From positions 13,231,206 through 13,295,205 of the forward strand of contig CM060105.1 of the NCBI GenBank assembly GCA_030522415.1: DNA of 64,000 nucleotides. The letters run 5' to 3'. This DNA comes from Channallabes apus. Lineage: Eukaryota > Chordata > Actinopteri > Siluriformes > Clariidae. Of the stretch, positions 62,701-64,000 are shown one piece after another (within the stretch, counting starts at the first letter, position 1; each line of letters starts with the position of its first letter). Under the pieces are notes generated by a model. The model saw nothing but the letters and a program-made list of their open reading frames with translations. It ran no database searches and was not told where the DNA came from. The position numbers and the translations under genes are program-made.

Positions 62701-62834
62701 CTGACTTCAGCTCTGAGATCAAACCCCTCACACCTGAGAGACCTGAATCTGTCCTATAATAATCTAGGAGACTCAGGAGTGAAGTGTGTCTCTGCTGTAC
62801 TGGAGAATCCTGACTGTAAACTGGAGACACTGTG
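26417..62834 (+). CDS. Fish-type NLR (NLRC3-like, FISNA-NACHT-LRR), 3' end outside window
   Basis: Spliced model: 26417-26469, 28098-28214, 41281-41397, 41729-41782, 42590-44401, 47969-48166, 48983-49156, 57849-58022, 58407-58580, 62661-62834. All introns are GT-AG and all in phase 2, giving about 1015 codons without a stop. Order: short N-terminus, two copies of a 39-residue repeat, FISNA, NACHT (Walker A GVAGIGKT at residues 231-238, Walker B FIFDGLDE at 302-309), winged-helix/NAD region, then LRRs. Such cytosolic NTPases act as innate sensors or regulators in fish; the ligand is unknown. No B30.2 exon is seen and the gene continues past the right edge. It may be one of a tandem family. Confidence 0.8.
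26620..26669. repeat. 25-bp direct repeat, two copies
   Basis: AGTAGTCATGAGACAATACA begins at 26620 and 26645, each followed by CTAA(C/T). It lies in the first NLR intron. Confidence 0.85.
27298..27400. repeat. hAT-like left-end fragment
   Basis: CAGGGCTGCAACTAACGACT followed by GATTATTGATTAAT resembles the terminus of the element at 20839-21614. No matching right end nearby. Confidence 0.5.
28098..28214 (+). CDS. NLR exon 2: N-terminal repeat, copy 1
   Basis: 117 bp between a GTTCAG acceptor and a GTAACA donor, phase 2 at both ends. It encodes [20 protein letters not shown] and onward to [10 protein letters not shown]. The [10 protein letters not shown] signature is typical of the N-terminal repeats of fish NLRs preceding the FISNA domain. 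It is nearly identical to exon 3, including flanking intron. Confidence 0.8.
30586..35340 (-). CDS. ORF2: PB1-like / SAMD3-like protein gene, interrupted by Tc1
   Basis: Exon 1 starts after a CATTCCCAG acceptor at 35340, with ATG at 35334. It is split by a Tc1 element (33253-34850) and ends at 32757 before GTAAGT. Further exons are 31819-31658, 31089-30997 and 30903-30586 (stop), all phase 0 with AG/GT borders. Omitting the Tc1 copy and one TA leaves 516 codons and no stop. Residues 1-80 ([30 protein letters not shown]) look like a PB1-type ubiquitin fold. The middle reads [14 protein letters not shown] and [16 protein letters not shown]. The C-terminus has [20 protein letters not shown]. It resembles teleost 'SAMD3-like' proteins, whose function I do not know. 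No SAM domain was seen. Confidence 0.7.
31891..32733 (-). mobile_element. PIF/Harbinger-like element in ORF2 intron 1
   Basis: Inverted termini GGGTGCTTTCACACCTATAG and GGGTGCTATCACACCTACAG are flanked by TTA on both sides (31888-31890, 32731-32733 region), the three-base target typical of this group. The minus-strand frame starting at 32427 reads [17 protein letters not shown], the opening of a Myb/trihelix-like domain as in Harbinger-encoded DNA-binding proteins, but is soon out of frame. No DDE transposase is present. Exact end bases overlap the TTA by one or two positions. Confidence 0.7.
33253..34850 (+). mobile_element. Tc1-like transposon B, copy 1 (1598 bp)
   Basis: It opens CAGTGGTGTGAAAAACTATT and closes with the inverse, with TA at 33251-33252 and 34851-34852. 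The inverted repeats extend about 200 bp (GCAAAAGAATAAGAAATCAG shared). It lies inside an exon of ORF2 in reverse orientation to it. A second copy is at 45603-47223 and a solo right end at 40480-40665. Confidence 0.92.
33632..34645 (+). pseudogene. Tc1-like transposase B, copy 1, two frameshifts
   Basis: The natural start [11 protein letters not shown] at 33632 runs into a stop because about eight bases present in the other copy (encoding part of MRT) are missing near 33660. The main frame 33715-34599 holds the helix-turn-helix region ([20 protein letters not shown]), first Asp (LWTDETKVE), [17 protein letters not shown], second Asp ([11 protein letters not shown]) and catalytic Glu ([11 protein letters not shown]). 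Near 34570 four bases (AAAG) seen in the other copy are missing, so the last residues shift. The catalytic DD34E triad is intact, but the protein start and end are not. Confidence 0.88.
35375..38038 (-). pseudogene. ORF1: C2H2 zinc-finger transposase-like gene, broken
   Basis: The coding exon follows a TTTCGTTTCAG acceptor at 38039-38040, with ATG at 38026. C2H2 fingers come first: CRYC...HYRLHH, CIHPVC...HVWRAH, CELC...HLGRH, then CPFANC...HKSKKH. Later conserved-looking blocks are [40 protein letters not shown] and [14 protein letters not shown]. Four breaks: an A8 tract (37741-37748) one base off frame, TGA at 36862-36864 (CGA-to-TGA type), TAA at 36337-36339, and a 12-A tract (36229-36240) off frame. 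HDLFEGVIP and the KHSFFKK region suggest a CACTA-type transposase. A non-coding first exon may end near 38624 (TTGGTGAGT). Confidence 0.65.
38225..38280. repeat. Short transposon terminus fragment
   Basis: GAATGAATCGTTCATGAACG followed by ACCCATCACTAGT is palindromic and resembles one end of a dispersed fish DNA transposon. No mate was found within the surrounding 9.1-kb element. Confidence 0.4.
40095..40330. repeat. CT/CA simple repeats and dispersed repeat
   Basis: (CT)n at 40096-40121 and CA-rich stretches at 40178-40305. The block containing GGAATCACTGCTGTAA and AATGGAAACACTGCTCTG recurs near 45470-45545 and, inverted or partial, at 63510-63610. Confidence 0.6.
40420..40665. mobile_element. 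SINE tail fragment joined to solo Tc1-B end
   Basis: 40420-40451 matches the 3' tail of the SINE at 23269 (CATTTAGGCATTTGGCAGAC). 40485-40665 matches the terminal ~180 bp of Tc1-like transposon B, ending GGGCAAATAGTTTTTCGCAT+CACTG before a TA repeat. It is a truncated copy with no transposase. Confidence 0.75.
41281..41397 (+). CDS. NLR exon 3: N-terminal repeat, copy 2
   Basis: 117 bp after TTGTACAG and before GTAACA, phase 2 both ends. It encodes [20 protein letters not shown], then [18 protein letters not shown]. It differs from exon 2 mainly at the SMEVPE/FIDPPP segment. About 170 bp of intron at 40805-40975 is also a near copy of 26932-27150, so exon and intron were duplicated together. 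Confidence 0.8.
41729..41782 (+). CDS. NLR exon 4, 18 codons
   Basis: 54 bp between TTCCCAG and GTAAGA, phase 2 both ends. It encodes [17 protein letters not shown]. It links the repeats to the FISNA region. Confidence 0.7.
41969..42560. mobile_element. Short non-autonomous DNA transposon (MITE) upstream of NACHT exon
   Basis: Inverted termini GGCGCTTTTCCACTGCATAG and GCCTCTTTTCCACTGCATAG continue as TACGGC...CGGTTCAG..CAGCTCAC on both sides (about 50 bp). The element is 592 bp and non-coding. Its right end lies 29 bp before the first base of the NACHT exon. The apparent upstream extension of the NACHT reading frame to 42528 lies inside it and is not coding. The superfamily is not resolved. 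Confidence 0.75.
42590..44401 (+). CDS. NLR FISNA-NACHT exon (1812 bp)
   Basis: Starts after a TTCACCCTGTCACAG acceptor and ends at a GTAAGT donor. FISNA begins [19 protein letters not shown]. Walker A is GVAGIGKT (residues 231-238 of the spliced protein), Walker [11 protein letters not shown] (302-311), and the sensor-like [12 protein letters not shown] follows. The late part holds [18 protein letters not shown], a conserved block of this family. A 45-bp in-frame tandem duplication (42849-42893 and 42894-42938) places KPIRTVLTK twice directly before the P-loop. The frame is intact through 604 codons, so the ATPase core looks functional. Confidence 0.93.
44402..45602. other. NLR intron; simple repeats, no gene
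   Basis: Contains CA repeat at 45433-45449, T18 at 45521-45538 and TA repeat at 45587-45602. The block 45285-45400 is similar, inverted, to about 63770-63870. Confidence 0.6.
45603..47223 (-). mobile_element. Tc1-like transposon B, copy 2 (1621 bp)
   Basis: Same termini as the copy at 33253-34850 (CAGTGGTGTGAAAAACTATT and inverse), flanked by TA at 45601-45602 and 47224-47225. Transposase orientation is minus. It sits in the intron after the NACHT exon. Confidence 0.92.
45822..46845 (-). pseudogene. Tc1-like transposase B, copy 2, frameshifted
   Basis: The start region reads [16 protein letters not shown] (46815), with a further upstream ATG context at 46843. It has the helix-turn-helix and GRPTKITPR motif. 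Frame is lost in a T8/A8 run near 46438 ([13 protein letters not shown]), resumes as [12 protein letters not shown] with the first Asp, and is lost again near 46060 ([14 protein letters not shown]). The catalytic Glu lies in [11 protein letters not shown]. Its C-terminus ([18 protein letters not shown]) is intact where copy 1 is broken, and copy 1 is intact at the mid-protein sites broken here. Confidence 0.88.
47224..47968. other. NLR intron with CA and GT microsatellites
   Basis: (CA)n at 47443-47477 and (GT)n at 47687-47770. No exon signal other than the LRR acceptor at its right end. Confidence 0.7.
47969..48166 (+). CDS. NLR LRR exon 1 (198 bp, atypical)
   Basis: After TTCCTTCAG, before GTAAGA, phase 2. 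It encodes [20 protein letters not shown], then [20 protein letters not shown] and [12 protein letters not shown]. It is 24 bp longer than the later 174-bp LRR exons. The excess falls at [12 protein letters not shown], where an extra L-x-L step is inserted. The first half is diverged, as is usual for the first LRR exon after NACHT. Confidence 0.85.
48254..48628 (-). mobile_element. tRNA-derived SINE with 12-bp target duplication
   Basis: CTCCACAAATAT flanks it at 48242-48253 and 48629-48640. On the minus strand the head is tRNA-like (A-box TGGTGTAGTGGTTAGCAC, B-box GGTTCGATTCCC). The other end is (AATG)n. Without it, the intron matches that after the LRR exon at 57849-58022. Confidence 0.85.
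48983..49156 (+). CDS. NLR LRR exon 2 (174 bp)
   Basis: CTCTGCAG acceptor, GTAAGA donor, phase 2. It encodes [20 protein letters not shown], then [15 protein letters not shown] and [12 protein letters not shown], i.e. two alternating ribonuclease-inhibitor-type repeats in one exon. Confidence 0.92.
49404..52856 (+). mobile_element. Near full-length LINE with target duplication
   Basis: AATTTACAACA occurs at 49393-49403 and 52857-52867. The 5' end starts AGATGGCGCCGG, and the 3' end is a TTTGAA tandem tail (52840-52856). At 3453 bp it includes both enzyme domains and appears complete at the 5' end. It occupies the intron between LRR exons 2 and 3. The minus-strand fragment at 13882-14700 belongs to the same family. 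Clade (CR1/L2/Rex1-like) is uncertain. Confidence 0.85.
49588..52421 (+). pseudogene. LINE endonuclease-reverse transcriptase, one frameshift
   Basis: The endonuclease half (about 49588-50175) includes [22 protein letters not shown] and VYIPPQAD. A single extra base in the C-rich run near 50166-50171 moves the frame just before IVAGDFN. From there 50187-52421 is open for 744 codons. Reverse-transcriptase blocks include [52 protein letters not shown] and the active site FADDT. The C-terminal tail reads [14 protein letters not shown] and [14 protein letters not shown]. Apart from the frameshift no other lesion was seen, so the insertion should be young. Confidence 0.88.
52868..54913. other. NLR intron, no gene recognised
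   Basis: AT-rich, no supported exon. The last ~480 bp (from about 54430) closely resembles 62125-62545, upstream of LRR exon 5, showing a segmental duplication. Confidence 0.6.
54928..57721 (+). mobile_element. RTE-type LINE with 14-bp target duplication
   Basis: GATTATTCCCCCTG flanks it at 54914-54927 and 57722-57735, and the tail is a (GGAT)n repeat (57709-57721). GC-rich unlike the surroundings. A paralogous intron at about 62521-62590 lacks it, giving an empty-site control. The leftmost ~55 bp are AT-rich and may be additional inserted sequence. Confidence 0.85.
55010..57700 (+). pseudogene. RTE-type endonuclease-reverse transcriptase, deleted and broken
   Basis: The endonuclease is readable at 55240-55810: [44 protein letters not shown], and [20 protein letters not shown]. 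Directly after MCTW the sequence jumps to [13 protein letters not shown] in another frame, so the end of the endonuclease and start of the linker are deleted. The reverse transcriptase (55817-57700) has [53 protein letters not shown] and active site FADDVVLL. It has one TAA stop at 56597-56599 where Gln is expected. The C-terminus ends [12 protein letters not shown]. Confidence 0.88.
57849..58022 (+). CDS. NLR LRR exon 3 (174 bp)
   Basis: TCTCTACAG acceptor, GTAAGA donor, phase 2. It encodes [35 protein letters not shown] and [12 protein letters not shown]. Nearly the same as LRR exon 4. Confidence 0.92.
58407..58580 (+). CDS. NLR LRR exon 4 (174 bp)
   Basis: CTCTGCAG acceptor, GTAAGA donor, phase 2. 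It encodes [35 protein letters not shown] and CKLETLW. The usual Cys of EGCAAL is Trp. Its upstream intron repeats that before LRR exon 2. Confidence 0.92.
58822..60356 (+). mobile_element. Tc1/mariner-like transposon C, degenerate
   Basis: Termini CAGTTGTGTTCAATATAATA (58822) and inverse (CTGCTATTATTTTGAACACA+ACTG, ending 60356). The left flank is TA; the right flank is TG, so the TA has decayed. The transposase is broken by many stops but still shows [15 protein letters not shown] sequence near 59550, [14 protein letters not shown] near 59680, QDND near 59834 and SPDLN near 59925. Confidence 0.85.
60390..61040 (+). mobile_element. Tc1-like transposon D, 3'-truncated
   Basis: The left terminus CAGTGCATCCGGAGAGTATT and an AT-rich inverted-repeat region are followed by a transposase start at 60762 ([20 protein letters not shown]). 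It has the N-terminal helix-turn-helix ([20 protein letters not shown]) and [12 protein letters not shown]. It stops at 61038-61040, before any catalytic residue; the right end is absent. Confidence 0.85.
61098..61734. mobile_element. CACTA-like MITE rich in TGGGTT motifs
   Basis: Termini CACTCTAAAAAATGCTGGGT and inverse CACCCTAAAAAATGCTGGGT, with TA duplicated at 61096-61097 and 61735-61736. Many TGGGTT/AACCCA hexamers lie within 130 bp of each end in both orientations. 637 bp, non-coding. Terminus form and TA target match the 9.1-kb element at 29757-38901, which could in principle mobilise it. Confidence 0.75.
61737..62660. other. NLR intron, no gene
   Basis: GA-rich simple repeat at 61820-61852. 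From about 62125 the sequence is a diverged copy of 54430-54926 plus 57736-57800. Confidence 0.6.
62661..62834 (+). CDS. NLR LRR exon 5 (174 bp)
   Basis: GTCGCTGCAG acceptor, GTAAGA donor, phase 2. It encodes [35 protein letters not shown] and CKLETLW. The phase-2 donor shows the coding region continues beyond the window. Confidence 0.92.
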
Positions 62835-63363
62835 GTAAGATCATCTCTCTGAGAGTCACATGACCTGCTCCTCAGTAAGACACATTCTCTAATAGTGAGA
62901 CTGAAGCAGAGGTTTTAGGTTCATCCTCAATGCGTGTGTGTGTGAGAGAGAGAGAGTTAAACATTTCAAGTTTAAATATTTTATCATTGAGGGACAATTT
63001 CGATTTGGTTTTCTGAAAATGATAATGAGGTTTGGGTCCTCTGAAGTGTCACTACAGAGCAAACCTGCATGACGTCACACACACCTGCTGCCACCATGTC
63101 GTTAGACAAACAGAGCAACTGCTCAGCATAATTTGTTCCAGAAGCGGCTCGTATATCAAACACTCGTAAATCAAACCGAATTTCCCCATAAGAAATAATG
63201 GAAACGCAGATTATTCGTTCCACAGTAGAAAAAATTTAATACATAAAAATAATTAATACAAAATATAAAGTAAAAATAAAACTAATTAACCTGCACCTAC
63301 ACAAAAAAGTAAAAATAAATACCGACAGAAAAATTTGTGCGCACAGGCAGTGTGTGTGTGTGT

Positions 63364-63395
<32 letters not shown>

Positions 63396-63848
63396 AGCTA
63401 AAGTAAGAGGATAGGAGGAATGAGACCCCTCCCTTCTCCCTCTTCTCATCTTACACAGTAACCCTTCCTCTCTTGAGTTTCTCACACACACACACACACA
63501 CACACACATTAACGGAAAGACTGTTTTATCTGAAGAATTAACAAGGAACATCGTTAATGACACTCGAGTGAGCAACACACTAGCGGAATCACTGCTGTAA
63601 AGTAAAAATAAAACAAATTAACAAAATAAGCAGTGTTTCTGTGCAGAGTGTGTGTGTGTGAGAAAGCGAGGGGAGGAGGGGTTTGTCCCTGAAGAGAGGA
63701 GGTGTGTGTGTGTGTGTGTGTGAATGGGCATGGTGTCCAATGATAAAGTGCAGGCTGATACACAGAGAGGAAGAAAATGAATCTTTAACCACTGTAATGA
63801 GACTTGCTTTTGCTTTACACGTGCGCTGTACACACAAAATAAAATATG

Positions 63849-63905
<57 letters not shown>

Positions 63906-64000
63906 GTCACAGTGTTATAGTAAGCAGTACACGTGCACGGATGATGATTATACCAGTGAGAGACACACACTAACACTCAGCAGGGGAGACAATTACCCAC
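62835..64000. repeat. NLR intron with microsatellites and dispersed repeats
   Basis: The first ~95 bp duplicate the intron after LRR exon 2. 63120-63230 holds a dispersed repeat containing CGTATATCAAACACTCGTAA and TTTCCCCATAAGAAATAATG. GT/CA runs are at 63353-63395, 63482-63509, 63701-63722 and 63854-63903. No exon was found. Confidence 0.65.

Overview
This is vertebrate, almost certainly teleost, nuclear DNA. It has spliced genes with GT-AG introns, long CA/GT microsatellites, tRNA-derived SINEs, several APE-type LINE families, and Tc1, hAT, Harbinger and CACTA-like DNA transposons. It also carries a fish-type NLR gene (FISNA-NACHT plus one-exon-per-repeat LRRs). The repeat mix looks ostariophysan (catfish/characin-like), but the species is inference.

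Layout. 1-0.6 kb: three minus-strand exons of an unrecognised gene with a SUMO-interaction-like motif. 0.7-1.7 kb: a ~158-bp tandem repeat. 2.0-2.9 kb: a broken plus-strand copy of a gene resembling teleost 'SAMD3-like' proteins. 4.7-18 kb: mostly dead repeats, namely a 5'-truncated LINE with an 11-bp target duplication, an L1-type remnant, a retroviral Env transmembrane fragment and a second LINE 3' end. 19.2-21.9 kb: three phase-compatible plus-strand exons and a polyA signal of an unrecognised gene. 22.3-22.9 kb: a promoter-like stretch (ETS sites, E-box) with a possible non-coding first exon. 23.2-26.1 kb: a fold-back element carrying a SINE and a hAT element.

26.3 kb to beyond the right edge: one large NLR-C type gene on the plus strand. 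In order it has a short first coding exon, two copies of a 117-bp exon, a 54-bp exon, a 1.8-kb FISNA-NACHT exon, a 198-bp LRR exon and four 174-bp LRR exons. Every junction keeps the same codon phase (phase 2), so about 1015 residues can be read without a stop. The introns are filled by transposons: nested elements between the two 117-bp exons, a short inverted-repeat element ending 29 bp before the NACHT exon, a Tc1 copy after it, and two LINEs, a SINE, two more Tc1 elements and a CACTA-like MITE among the LRR exons.

The most unusual structure is the nest at 29.18-39.93 kb. A Tc1-like transposon is split by a 9145-bp element with CACTGTAAAAAAT termini and a TA target duplication. That element carries two minus-strand genes: ORF1, a C2H2 zinc-finger transposase-like gene that is broken, and ORF2, a PB1-like/SAMD3-like spliced gene. 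ORF2 is itself interrupted by a second Tc1 element in exon 1 and a Harbinger element in intron 1. Subtracting the Tc1 insertion with one TA leaves an open ORF2 of about 516 codons. Family names rest on recalled resemblance and visible motifs; no searches were run.
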